Under the pieces are notes generated by a model. That model saw nothing but the letters and a program-made list of their open reading frames with translations. It was not told the DNA's origin and made no database searches. Below, in pieces: positions 32,381-41,221 of a DNA stretch of 48,469 nucleotides (within the stretch, counting starts at the first letter, position 1; every line of letters begins with the position of its first letter). The position numbers were made by a program, and so were the translations under genes. The DNA comes from Streptomyces sp. TRM68367 (GTDB lineage Bacteria; Actinomycetota; Actinomycetes; Streptomycetales; Streptomycetaceae). Location: assembly GCF_014495685.1 (NCBI RefSeq), contig NZ_JACTVI010000060.1:1-48469 (forward strand), in the 5' to 3' direction.

Positions 32381-34587
32381 TGGCTGTGCCATCGTCGGAC
32401 GCCGAGTTGGAGATGCCGGCGCCGGTGACGCCCCGGGACCCCGACGGGATCGCCGCGCTGCTGCCCGGCTGGCACCGGCTGCGCGACGCCGAGGAGGGCG
32501 AGCAGCTGCGCGCGCTGCTCGCGATCATCGGCGAGCAGCTCGACCGGGTGCGCGACGGCGTCCAACAGGGTTACGAGGACCTGTTCGTGGAAACCGCGGC
32601 ACCCTGGGTGCTGCCGTACCTCGGCGACCTGGTCGGCTACCGCACCCTGCCCGGCTACGAACGCGTCCTGACCACCGGCCTGCACGAGGGTGGCCGCGCC
32701 GCCCTCGCCGAGGCCGTGGCCCCGCGCCGCGACGTGGCCGCCACCGTCGCGAGCCGCCGCCGCAAGGGCACCCTGCACCTCCTGGAGGAGCTGTCCGAGC
32801 AGGTCGCGCACTGGCCCGCGCGAGCCGTCGAGCTGTCCCGGTACGTGGCCCACACCCAACCGGTGAAGCTGTACGGCACCGGCGCGCACCGCGGCGACCG
32901 CGGCCGGCTCGCCGACCTCCGCGACGGCGCCGAACTCGCCCTCGCCCACGGCCCGTTCGGCAACACCGCCCGCACGGTCGACGTCCGCCGCGCCGACTCC
33001 CGGCACCGGCAGGGCGGCTGGACCCCGGCCGGGGTCGCGCTGTTCGTGTGGCGGCTCAAGGCGTACTCGCTCACCCGGGGCCCGGCGTACTGCATCGACC
33101 GCGCCCGCAACCTCTACACGTTCTCGATCCTCGGCAACGACACCCCGCTGGTCACCAAGCCGTTCCCGGAGCCCTCGCCCACCCTCCCCCACTCTCGAAC
33201 TCGCTCGAGCGGGGGGACCCCCACCGCCACCGTCGACAACGTCCCGGCGTTCATCACCCGCCGCCTGCTGCACGAACGGCTCCTCGACTACTACGGCCCC
33301 GGCAAGAGCTTCGTCATCCGGCGCGACGGCGAGGACAACCCCGTCCCGCCGTCCGACATCGTGGTCGCCGACCTGTCCGACTGGCGCTACCGGCCCCGGC
33401 GCGGGCAGATCGCCGTCGACCCGGAGCTGGGCCGGATCGCGTTCGGGTCCCGGTCGGCGCCCCGGCAGGGCGTGTGGGTGGACTACCACTACGCGTTCGG
33501 CGCCGACATGGGCGGCGGTCAGTACGAGCGCGACCGCGAGCCACGTCCGGACGCCGAGATCTACCGGGTCGGGCCCGGACAGCCGTACCAGCGGATCATG
33601 GACGCCTACCGGGCCTGGCAGCACGACCGGCGGGCGGGCCGTTGCGGCCCGGACGGCATCGTCGAGATCACGCACAGCGGCGCCTTCCAGGAGCAGCTGG
33701 ACTTCGACCTCGACCCCGGCGACCGCCTCGAACTGCGGGCCGCCGAGGGCACCCGGCCGGTGATCCGGCTGCTCGACTGGTACAGCAACCGGCCCGACGC
33801 CCTCAACATCCGCGCGGTGTCCGAGGACTGCGCCCCGCACGAACGCCCGCGCATCGTCCTGGACGGGCTGCTGGTCGCCGGGCGCGGCATCAACGTCACC
33901 GGTCCGATGGGCGCCGTGGCCGTGCGGCACTGCACACTCGTCCCCGGCTGGTCCCTGGAGCCGGAGTGCGATCCGCACTCGCCGGACGAGCCCAGCATCG
34001 TACTGGAGCGCACCACCGCGTGCGTCCAGGTCGAGCACAGCATCCTCGGCACCATCGAGGTCATCGGCGACGAGGTGAGCGAGGACCCCCTCGCCATCCA
34101 CATCCGGGACAGCGTCCTGGACGCCACCGCCGACGACCGCGAGGCCCTGTCCGCCCCGGACTGCCGGCACGCCCACGCCGTCCTGCACCTGCACCGCGCG
34201 ACCGTGATCGGTGAGGTCCACACGCACGCGGTGAAGATCGCCGAGAACTCGGTCTTCACCGGCAAACTCCATGTGGCCCGGCGCGGCATCGGCTGCCTGC
34301 GGTACTCGTACGTCCCGCCCGGCTCACGCACCCCACGCCGGCACCGCTGCCAGCCCGAAGGGGCAAGCGGCATCCGGCCGTCGTTCACCTCCCAGCGCTA
34401 CGGCACGCCCTGGTACGGGCTGCTGTCGGACCGCTGCGCCGAGGAGATCCGGCGCGGCGCTGACGACGGCGCCGAGATGGGCGCCTTCCACGACCTGTAC
34501 CGGCCGCAGCGCGAGGACGGCCTCAGAGCGCGGCTCGCGGAATACACCCCCGCGGGCACGGACGCCGGGATCTTCTTCGTGACGTGA
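32380..34587 (+). CDS. Tail/baseplate protein, P2 gpI-like N-terminus
   Basis: 735 residues. The N-terminal third resembles phage tail protein I: LAIIGEQLDRVRDGVQQGYEDLFVET, then PWVLPYLGDLVGYR. The rest is beta-rich with a right-handed-helix-like section (HCTLVPGW, VEHSILGTIEVIGD, IHIRDSVLDATADD), as in tail-fibre attachment or carbohydrate-recognition proteins. An in-frame copy of a common Streptomyces short repeat encodes the odd segment TLPHSRTRSSGG near residue 270. The ATG overlaps the preceding TAA by one base. Confidence 0.8.
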   Translation: MAVPSSDAELEMPAPVTPRDPDGIAALLPGWHRLRDAEEGEQLRALLAIIGEQLDRVRDGVQQGYEDLFVETAAPWVLPYLGDLVGYRTLPGYERVLTTGLHEGGRAALAEAVAPRRDVAATVASRRRKGTLHLLEELSEQVAHWPARAVELSRYVAHTQPVKLYGTGAHRGDRGRLADLRDGAELALAHGPFGNTARTVDVRRADSRHRQGGWTPAGVALFVWRLKAYSLTRGPAYCIDRARNLYTFSILGNDTPLVTKPFPEPSPTLPHSRTRSSGGTPTATVDNVPAFITRRLLHERLLDYYGPGKSFVIRRDGEDNPVPPSDIVVADLSDWRYRPRRGQIAVDPELGRIAFGSRSAPRQGVWVDYHYAFGADMGGGQYERDREPRPDAEIYRVGPGQPYQRIMDAYRAWQHDRRAGRCGPDGIVEITHSGAFQEQLDFDLDPGDRLELRAAEGTRPVIRLLDWYSNRPDALNIRAVSEDCAPHERPRIVLDGLLVAGRGINVTGPMGAVAVRHCTLVPGWSLEPECDPHSPDEPSIVLERTTACVQVEHSILGTIEVIGDEVSEDPLAIHIRDSVLDATADDREALSAPDCRHAHAVLHLHRATVIGEVHTHAVKIAENSVFTGKLHVARRGIGCLRYSYVPPGSRTPRRHRCQPEGASGIRPSFTSQRYGTPWYGLLSDRCAEEIRRGADDGAEMGAFHDLYRPQREDGLRARLAEYTPAGTDAGIFFVT
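33182..33223. repeat. Streptomyces short palindromic repeat inserted in a CIS gene
   Basis: A run beginning CCCTCCCCCACTCTCGAAC and ending GCTCGAGCGGGGGGACCCCC. Its arms pair (CTCCCCC with GGGGGGA, CTCGAA with TCGAG). I recall this repeat as widespread between genes in Streptomyces chromosomes. Here it lies in frame within the gpI-like gene and adds about 14 residues without breaking it. Confidence 0.65.
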
Positions 34588-34660
34588 CGGGATCTTCTGA
34601 CGTGAGCTGTGCCGCCGTACGCCCTACCCGCACTTTCCCGAACCAGGGGGGACCCCTTCC

Positions 34661-36214
34661 ATGCACGCTGACCTCTCCCGCCTCACCTTCCGCCCGGAGC
34701 GGCGCTACTCGGCGGTCGTCGCCCAGCAGGGCCGCGTCCAGCTCGACGCCGACCTCAACGAGCAGACCGCCATCCAGCTCCACCAGGCGCGCACCCTCGC
34801 CGCCGACCTCATCGGCCGGCACGGCGGGCCGCGCGACGCGCCCGGCTTCCGCATCGAGTACCTGGGCGGCCGGCACGACATCGACACCCTGAACATCCAC
34901 GGCGGCCGCTACTACGTCGACGGCATCCTGTGCGACGCGACCCGCCCGGCGCGTGGCACGCCCGTGCCCGACGAGAACGCCGAGGAGTCCGACGCGCCCG
35001 CCGAGGAGCCGCCAGCGCACTGGACGTACTGGGACCAGCCCGACGCCTTCCGCGACCCCGAGAAGCCCGGCGACCGGTTGCCCTCGCCCGCGCAGGCGCC
35101 CTTCGTGGTCTACCTGAACGTGTGGGAGCGCGCGGTGAGCGCCGCGGAGGACCCGGCCCTGCGCGAGGTCGCGCTGGGTGCGGCGATGCCGGACACCGCC
35201 GCCCGCGTCAAGGTCGTCTGGCAGGTGCTGCCGCTGTCCCTCGCCGAGCTGAACATCGAGGACGCCGAACCGGCCAAGGAGGACGTCCGCGCCGCCTTCG
35301 ACAAGTGGGCCGAGCGCCAGGCCGCCCCCTCGGCCCGGCTCGCCGCCCGCAGCAAGCGGCCCGACCACGCCGACGAGGACCCCTGCCTGGTCAAGCCCGA
35401 CGCCCGCTACCGCGGCCCGGAGAACCAGCTGTACCGGGTCGAGGTGCACGCCGGCGGCGAGGCGAAGGACGCCACCTTCAAGTGGTCCCGGGAGAACGGC
35501 TCCGTGGTCTTCCCGGTCGACGAGATCGACGGCACCTGGGTGCAGCTGGCCTCCCTCGGCCACGACGACAAGCTGGACCTCGACGTCGGCGACCACGTCG
35601 AGGTCGTCGACACCGCGTACGCCTCCCGCCTCGAACCCCTGCCGCTGCTGCGGGTCGAGGAGCTGGACCTGCCCGGCCGCCGGGTCCGCCTGTCCGCCGA
35701 ACCCGACCAGCACATCGGACGACTGCCTCACCTGCACCCGTTCCTGCGTCGCTGGGACCACCACGAGAGCCCCAGGCACAAGGGCCGTACGACGTCGCTG
35801 AAGAGCGGCGCCGTCCCCGTCACCGAGGGGGAGTGGCTGCACCTGGAGGACGGCGTCGAGGTGTACTTCGCCAAGGGCGGCACCTACCGCACCGGTGACC
35901 ACTGGATCATCCCGGCCCGCACCGCGACCGGCAGTGTCGAGTGGCCCGTGGACCCGGCCCGCCGCCCCCTGCTCCAGGCCACCGCCGGCATCGCCCGCCA
36001 CTTCGCGCCGCTGGCCCTGGTCAAGGGCGAGTACGGCGTCGTCGATCTGCGCCGCTCCTTCAACCCGCTGGCCAGCAGCATCCCGGCGGCGGACGAGGCG
36101 ACGCTGGCCGCCGAGGAGCAGGCCGCGCGGGAGGAACGGGCGGCCGAGGACCCCTCGCGCGGGAGGTCGCAGACGACGGCGGAAGCGGAAGCCGCAGTGG
36201 AAGGGGACGAGTGA
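34661..36214 (+). CDS. DUF6519 CIS-associated protein
   Basis: 517 residues. The start DLSRLTFRPERRYSAVVAQQGRVQLDADLNEQ is the DUF6519 signature. IHGGRYYVDGILCDA and FVVYLNVWERAVS follow, with a beta-rich remainder and an acidic, disordered end. Such proteins occur at the distal end of Streptomyces-type CIS loci and of some phage tails; the shape suggests an adaptor for a fibre or for the amidase. The role is unproven. A 73-base gap precedes it, the largest in the operon's 3' half, with AGGGGGGA upstream of the ATG. Confidence 0.8.
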   Translation: MHADLSRLTFRPERRYSAVVAQQGRVQLDADLNEQTAIQLHQARTLAADLIGRHGGPRDAPGFRIEYLGGRHDIDTLNIHGGRYYVDGILCDATRPARGTPVPDENAEESDAPAEEPPAHWTYWDQPDAFRDPEKPGDRLPSPAQAPFVVYLNVWERAVSAAEDPALREVALGAAMPDTAARVKVVWQVLPLSLAELNIEDAEPAKEDVRAAFDKWAERQAAPSARLAARSKRPDHADEDPCLVKPDARYRGPENQLYRVEVHAGGEAKDATFKWSRENGSVVFPVDEIDGTWVQLASLGHDDKLDLDVGDHVEVVDTAYASRLEPLPLLRVEELDLPGRRVRLSAEPDQHIGRLPHLHPFLRRWDHHESPRHKGRTTSLKSGAVPVTEGEWLHLEDGVEVYFAKGGTYRTGDHWIIPARTATGSVEWPVDPARRPLLQATAGIARHFAPLALVKGEYGVVDLRRSFNPLASSIPAADEATLAAEEQAAREERAAEDPSRGRSQTTAEAEAAVEGDE

Positions 36215-37110
36215 TGGCCAAGCCGATGAGCGCGTCCAAGCTGGTCGAGATCCTGCGCGAGGAGGGCCTGACGGTCCACGAGGTACGCAACTGGCGCAGA
36301 CACAACCGCAACACGAAGGGTCCCTGGGGACCGATCAACGGCGTGATGATCCACCACACCGCCACCTCGGGCACCCAGGCCTCCGTCGACATCTGCTACA
36401 ACGGCTACGCCGCCCTGCCGGGCCCGCTGTGCCACGGTGTCATCGACAAGAAGGGCCACGTCCATCTCGTCGGCAACGGCCGGGCCAATCACGCAGGTTC
36501 GGGCGACAGTGACGTCCTGCGGGCCGTCGTGAACGAGTCGAAGCTGCCGCCCGACAACGAGGCCGACACCGACGGCAACAGCCGTTTCTACGGATTCGAG
36601 TGCGTCAACCTCGGCAACGGCAGGGACCCGTGGCCGGAGGCACAGCTGGAGGCCATCGAGAAAGCGGCCGCCGCGATCTGCCGCCACTACGGCTGGAGCG
36701 AGCGCTCGGTCATCGGGCACAAGGAGTGGCAGCCGGGCAAGCCGGACCCCCGCGGCTTCACCATGGACGGCATGCGCCGCCGCATAGCCCAGCGGCTGAA
36801 GGGCGGCGGGGGCGGGGGAGGCGGCAAGCCCGACCCGAAGCCCGAGCCGAGGCCGCGCCACGAGCCGTTCCCCGGGGCCGGGTTCTTCCACATCGGCCAG
36901 CGCTCGTCGATCATCACGGCCATGGGGAAGCGGCTGGTCGCCGAGGGCTGCAGCCACTACGAGGTGGGCCCGGGCCCCAACTGGTCCGAGGCGGACCGCC
37001 GTTCCTACGCCGCCTGGCAGCGGAAGCTCGGCTTCTCCGGTAAGGATGCGGACGGCATCCCCGGCAAGATCAGCTGGGACCGGCTGAAGGTGCCCGACTC
37101 CGGGAAGTGA
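36214..37110 (+). CDS. N-acetylmuramoyl-L-alanine amidase (Amidase_2), endolysin-like
   Basis: 298 residues. The amidase_2 domain has zinc ligands visible as His47/His48 (MIHHTATSG), His169 (IGHKEWQ) and Asp178 (KPDP), with the catalytic-side segment YGFECVNLG. A Gly-run linker (KGGGGGGGGK) leads to a C-terminal binding module (about 230-296: FFHIGQRSSIITAMGKRL, YAAWQRKLGFSGKDADGIPG) like those of Streptomyces phage endolysins. There is no signal peptide. The ATG overlaps the DUF6519 stop by one base, so it belongs to the CIS operon. Confidence 0.9.
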   Translation: MAKPMSASKLVEILREEGLTVHEVRNWRRHNRNTKGPWGPINGVMIHHTATSGTQASVDICYNGYAALPGPLCHGVIDKKGHVHLVGNGRANHAGSGDSDVLRAVVNESKLPPDNEADTDGNSRFYGFECVNLGNGRDPWPEAQLEAIEKAAAAICRHYGWSERSVIGHKEWQPGKPDPRGFTMDGMRRRIAQRLKGGGGGGGGKPDPKPEPRPRHEPFPGAGFFHIGQRSSIITAMGKRLVAEGCSHYEVGPGPNWSEADRRSYAAWQRKLGFSGKDADGIPGKISWDRLKVPDSGK

Positions 37111-37116
37111 GACGAA

Positions 37117-37144
37117 GGTCCGCCCCCGTGTACGGGGGCGGACC
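37117..37144. terminator. Bidirectional hairpin ending the CIS and glucarate operons
   Basis: A perfect 12-bp stem (GGTCCGCCCCCG and its complement) with a TGTA loop lies between the convergent amidase and glucarate dehydratase stops. There is no long T-run on either side, so it is a GC-rich stem of the kind common in Streptomyces. Confidence 0.7.
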
Positions 37145-37158
37145 GGTCACCGGTCACG

Positions 37159-38418
37159 TCACCAGCGCGGCAGCCGCGGCTCGTACTCCGGACGGAACCT
37201 GCGCATGTAGCCGGTGTCGTCCCGGCCGCGCATCCCGGAGTCGAGGTACAGCCGGTGCAGCCGGTCGAGGGCGTCGTGGTCGAGTTCGACACCCAGGCCC
37301 GGGCCGGTGGGCACCCGGACCTCTCCCTCGCGCAGCTCCAGGGCGCCGGGGACGATCACGTCGTCCGCCGAGTTCCACGGGTAGTGCGTGTCGCAGGAGT
37401 GGTCGAGGTTGGGGATGGCCGCGGCGACATGGGTCATCGCGGCGAGGCTGATGCCCAGGTGCGAGTTGGAGTGCATGGACAGGGCGAGCCCGAACGCCTC
37501 GCAGACGGCGGCCAGTTCACGGGTGCGGCGCAGCCCGCCCCAGTAGTGGTGGTCGGTGAGCAGCACCTGGATCGCGTTCTGTTCGATCGCGGGCTTGAGG
37601 TGCTCCCACGCGACCACGCACATGTTGGTGGCCAGCGGCAGCGGCGACTCCTCGGCGACCTCCGCCATGCCGGGGATACCCTTGGTCGGGTCCTCCAAGT
37701 ACTCCAGCACGCCGTCCAGTTCACGCGCGACGTACTTCGACGTCTCCACCGTCCAGACGACGTTGGGGTCCAGCCGCAGTGGCTGCCCCGGGAAGGCCTC
37801 CGCCAGGGCCCGGATCGCGGCGATCTCCTCGTCGGGCGGGAAGACACCGCCCTTGAGCTTGAACGACTCAAAGCCGTACCGCTGTTGCATCAGCCGGGCC
37901 TGCTCGACGATCCCGGCCGGGTCGAGGGCCTCGCCCCAGTCGTCGCCGAGCGCCGCACGGCCGTCGAGGGCCGGGTGCTCGGCCCACTTGTAGAAGAGGT
38001 ACGCCGCGAACGGCACCGAGTAGCGGACCGCGCCGCCGAGCAGATCACTGACCGGGCGGTCCAGCAGCTTGCCCTGCGCGTCCAGACAGGCCACCTCCAC
38101 GGCCGAGGTGGTCCAGCCGCGCTCGTGGGAGCTGGGCACGGTGGGCAGCAGGGCGGCGTCGATGGCGGCTGCGACGGCCGTCGTATCGAAGACGTCCATG
38201 CCGTTGACCACCTTCGCGGCGGCCCGAAGCCGCTCCCGGCGGACCGCGCCGCCCGTGGACTCGCCGAGGCCCACCGTGCCGTCCTCCAGGACCAGTTGGA
38301 CGACGATCCGCAGCGCCAGCGGCTCGTGCACGCCGCCCGAGTTGAGCAGCGGCGGGTCACGAAAGGCGATGGGGGTGACGATCAGCTCTCGGATGCGCGT
38401 GCCTCGGGACGTGCTCAT
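37159..38418 (-). CDS. gudD: Glucarate dehydratase (enolase superfamily)
   Basis: 419 residues, the family's usual length. It removes water from D-glucarate to give 5-dehydro-4-deoxyglucarate. Visible active-site parts are SFKLKGG (the KxK base), metal ligands in LRLDPN, EYLEDP and ATNMCV, and the second base with its Asp-His partner in LLTDHHYWGG, with SMHSNSHLGISLAAMTH further on. It overlaps the dehydratase gene upstream by four bases, so both belong to one glucarate operon with the transporter genes. Confidence 0.9.
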   Translation of the reverse strand: MSTSRGTRIRELIVTPIAFRDPPLLNSGGVHEPLALRIVVQLVLEDGTVGLGESTGGAVRRERLRAAAKVVNGMDVFDTTAVAAAIDAALLPTVPSSHERGWTTSAVEVACLDAQGKLLDRPVSDLLGGAVRYSVPFAAYLFYKWAEHPALDGRAALGDDWGEALDPAGIVEQARLMQQRYGFESFKLKGGVFPPDEEIAAIRALAEAFPGQPLRLDPNVVWTVETSKYVARELDGVLEYLEDPTKGIPGMAEVAEESPLPLATNMCVVAWEHLKPAIEQNAIQVLLTDHHYWGGLRRTRELAAVCEAFGLALSMHSNSHLGISLAAMTHVAAAIPNLDHSCDTHYPWNSADDVIVPGALELREGEVRVPTGPGLGVELDHDALDRLHRLYLDSGMRGRDDTGYMRRFRPEYEPRLPRW

Positions 38419-39323
38419 GCGCCGACCACCTCCAGGCCGTGGCCGACGAGTTTCGCGAGCCGTGCGACATGCTCCGGCGCCGGATCGACCAGGGGCGCCC
38501 GTACGCCGCCCACGTCCAGGCCGCGCAGCGTCACCCCGGCCTTGATCAGCGACACGGCGTAGCCCGGTACCTCGTCGCGCAGGGCGACCAGCGGGCCGTA
38601 GAACTCGTCGAGCAGCGTGCCGACGAGCCCCTCGTCACCCTCGCCGAGCGCCCGGTGGAAGGCCAGGGCGATCTCCGGGGCGAACGCGAACACCGCCGAG
38701 GAGTACAGCTCGACGCCGATGCCCCGGTAGGCGGGCGCGGTCATCTCGGCGGTGGGCAGGCCGTTGAAGAACTGGAACCCCTCCGTGCCCGGTACGGCGC
38801 GCACGGCCCGCACCACGCGGTGCATCCGTTCGATGTCTCCGACGCCGTCCTTGAGGCCGGCGACCTTCGGCAGGGCGGCGATCTCGGCGGCCGTCCGCGC
38901 GGTGAGCCGGGCGGTGCCGCGCTGGTAGAAGATCACCGGCAGCTCGCTGGCGGCGGTGACCTCTTCGACGTACCGCACGAGGCCCTGCTGCGGCGCGCTC
39001 ACCAGATACGGCGGCAGCAGCAGGATCCCGTCGGCGCCGGCGCGTTCGACGCGTGCGGCGTGGTCGCGGGCGACCGGCGGCGGGCCGCCCGCGGCGGCGA
39101 GCACGGGCACGCGGCCCGCGGTCGTGGTGACCGCGACCCGGGTGGCCCGCTCGATCTCGTCGGCCGTCAGGGCGTGGAACTCGCCGGTGCCGCAGGCGAC
39201 GAACACGCCGCCGGCGCCCGCGGCGACCCCGGACTCGATGTGCTGGGCGAGGCGTTCCTCGTCCAGCGAGCCGTCCGCGGTGAACGGCGTCACCGGGAAG
39301 AACAGCACTCCGTGGAACTTCAT
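38415..39323 (-). CDS. kdgD: 5-dehydro-4-deoxyglucarate dehydratase
   Basis: 302 residues of the DapA/NAL TIM-barrel family. Family marks are FFPVTPFTADGSLD, ACGTGEFHALT (the GTGE carboxylate loop), the catalytic Tyr in IFYQRG, and the Schiff-base Lys in GLKDG. It converts the gudD product to 2,5-dioxopentanoate with loss of CO2 and water. GAGGGAG lies directly before the ATG. It follows the permease genes by 27 bases. Confidence 0.9.
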   Translation of the reverse strand: MKFHGVLFFPVTPFTADGSLDEERLAQHIESGVAAGAGGVFVACGTGEFHALTADEIERATRVAVTTTAGRVPVLAAAGGPPPVARDHAARVERAGADGILLLPPYLVSAPQQGLVRYVEEVTAASELPVIFYQRGTARLTARTAAEIAALPKVAGLKDGVGDIERMHRVVRAVRAVPGTEGFQFFNGLPTAEMTAPAYRGIGVELYSSAVFAFAPEIALAFHRALGEGDEGLVGTLLDEFYGPLVALRDEVPGYAVSLIKAGVTLRGLDVGGVRAPLVDPAPEHVARLAKLVGHGLEVVGA

Positions 39324-39350
39324 GTCTCCCTCAAACGTGGGGGGGCGGGG

Positions 39351-40295
39351 TCAGCCCTTGGTGGCACCGGCGGCGATGCCGGTGACCAGCGAGCGCTGGA
39401 GGAGCAGATAGACGATCAGGCTGGGGAGGAGGGCGATGACCGCACCGGCCAGCACCACTCCGGAGCCGACCTCGGGGTCGGTGCGCAGGATGGACAGGGC
39501 GACGGTGACGGTGTAGTCGGTGGGGTCCTTGGCGGCGATGAGGGGCAGCAGGTACTGGTCCCAGATCATGATGAAGCCGAGCACCCCGGCCACCCCGAGC
39601 GCGGGCTTGCACAGCGGCAGCACGACCTGCCACAGCATCCGCAGCTCGCCGACTCCGTCGATCCGGGCGGCCTCCTCTATCTCGGCGGGGATGTCCTTCA
39701 TGAACTCGGTCAGCAGCATCACCGAGAAACCCCACGCGCCAAGCGGCAGGATCACGCCCCAGACCGTGCCCTTCAGGTCCACGCCGACCACGGGAACGTC
39801 GCCGAGGACCAGGGACAGCGGGATGGCGATGACCTCCTCGGGCAGCATCATCGTCAGCATGAACAGGGTGAGGATCAGCGCCTGGCCGCGGAACTTGTGC
39901 CGGGCCAGCGCGTAGGCGGCGAGCGTGCACACCGCGAGCTGGAGCAGCAGCCCGCCGCCCGCGATGACCAGCGAGTTGGTGAAGTAGTCCCAGATCCCGC
40001 GCTCGCCCGCCACGCGGAAGTTCAGCAGCGTGGAGTCGTGCGGCAGGAAGGACAGCGACGAGCCGCTGGGGTTGTGGCTGAGGGCACCGGAGAAGATCGC
40101 CAGGAACGGCGCGGCGAAGACCCCCAGGGCGATCGCGCACAGCAGGATCCGCAGCGCCCAGGAGACGCCGGGCTTGTCGTTCCAGCCGAGGGCGGTGTCG
40201 AAGCGGGCGGGCGTGGTGCGCCGGGCGCGGGACGACTTCCGGGAGGGGGAAGCGGGCGCCCGGGTGCGGACGGGATCGATGGCGGGAGCGCTCAT
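39351..40295 (-). CDS. ABC sugar transporter permease, MalG-type
   Basis: 314 residues with a basic N-terminus and six membrane segments. The EAA loop is EIEEAARIDGVGELRMLWQVVLPL, which docks the ATPase. It overlaps the partner permease by four bases. Its place in the glucarate operon suggests uptake of glucarate or a related acid or glycoside. The frame is open upstream, but the ATG at 40295 coincides with the ATGA overlap. Confidence 0.9.
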   Translation of the reverse strand: MSAPAIDPVRTRAPASPSRKSSRARRTTPARFDTALGWNDKPGVSWALRILLCAIALGVFAAPFLAIFSGALSHNPSGSSLSFLPHDSTLLNFRVAGERGIWDYFTNSLVIAGGGLLLQLAVCTLAAYALARHKFRGQALILTLFMLTMMLPEEVIAIPLSLVLGDVPVVGVDLKGTVWGVILPLGAWGFSVMLLTEFMKDIPAEIEEAARIDGVGELRMLWQVVLPLCKPALGVAGVLGFIMIWDQYLLPLIAAKDPTDYTVTVALSILRTDPEVGSGVVLAGAVIALLPSLIVYLLLQRSLVTGIAAGATKG

Positions 40296-41221
40296 CGCAC
40301 GTCTCCCCTCTTGCGGAAGTAGTTGACCATGACGGTGAGCAGCAGCGTCACGCCGAGCAGGACCGCGGAAGCCGCCGAGGCGCCGCCGATGTCGTTGCGG
40401 GTGAAGCCCAGGGTGTAGGCGCGGGTCATCCACACGTCGGTCGACCCGGCGGGGCCGCCGCCGGTGAGCACGTACACCTCGGTGAACACGCGCAGTCCGC
40501 GGATCGCGGCGAGGGTGAGGACAATGCCGAGCGCGGGGCGGATCGCGGGCAGCGTGATGTAGCGCAGCCGCTGCCACAGCGAGACGCCGTCCATCGCGGC
40601 GGCCTCGTACAGCGACCGGTCCACGCCCGCGAGCCCGGCGAGGATGATCACCATGTTGTACGGGGCCTGCATCCAGATGGCCATGGCCATCGTCGACCAC
40701 AGCGCGGTGCCGGGGTTGTCCAGGAACGGCACCGGGCCGAGGCCGAGGAAGCTCAGGCCGTGGTTGATCAGGCCGTCGGAGGTCGGGTAGTACATCAGCC
40801 GCCACAGCTCGCCGACCACCGCGGTCGCGGTGACGACGGGCAGGAAGACGGCCGTCCGCACGATCTTCAGGGACCGGGCCTGGCCCTCCAGCAGCAGAGC
40901 CAGCAGGAAACCGACGGCGATGGCGCCGAGCGACCACCCGATGCCGAGGACCAGAGTGTGGCCGATCGCGTCCTGGAACCGGTGGTCGGTCAGGACGCGG
41001 GTGTAGTTGTCCAGGCCTATCCACTTGTCACCGAGGAAGGGCCGGACGTCGAAGAAGCTCAGCCAGATGCCCTTGGCCATCGGCCAGAACTTGAACAGGA
41101 GGGCGAGCAGCAGGCCCGGGGCGAGGAACAGCCACGGGAGTACGTTTCCCTTGCGCAGCGCGCTGCGCCACCGGGGCGGCGCCCCGGGCGTGGTCACGGG
41201 CGTGGTCACGGTCGCGGTCAT
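40292..41221 (-). CDS. ABC sugar transporter permease, MalF-type
   Basis: 309 residues with six membrane segments (from LPWLFLAPGLLLALLFKF on). The EAA loop is LYEAAAMDGVSLWQRLRYITLP. It pairs with the MalG-type protein. The ATG overlaps the binding-protein stop (ATGA). No ATPase gene is present; a shared MsiK-type ATPase is the usual answer in Streptomyces. Confidence 0.92.
   Translation of the reverse strand: MTATVTTPVTTPGAPPRWRSALRKGNVLPWLFLAPGLLLALLFKFWPMAKGIWLSFFDVRPFLGDKWIGLDNYTRVLTDHRFQDAIGHTLVLGIGWSLGAIAVGFLLALLLEGQARSLKIVRTAVFLPVVTATAVVGELWRLMYYPTSDGLINHGLSFLGLGPVPFLDNPGTALWSTMAMAIWMQAPYNMVIILAGLAGVDRSLYEAAAMDGVSLWQRLRYITLPAIRPALGIVLTLAAIRGLRVFTEVYVLTGGGPAGSTDVWMTRAYTLGFTRNDIGGASAASAVLLGVTLLLTVMVNYFRKRGDVR

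Noticed and set aside
28037..32392. 1451-residue antisense frame opposite the second wedge gene
   Set aside because: Gly/Arg/Val-rich shadow with no family motif; the plus strand has clear baseplate-J motifs.
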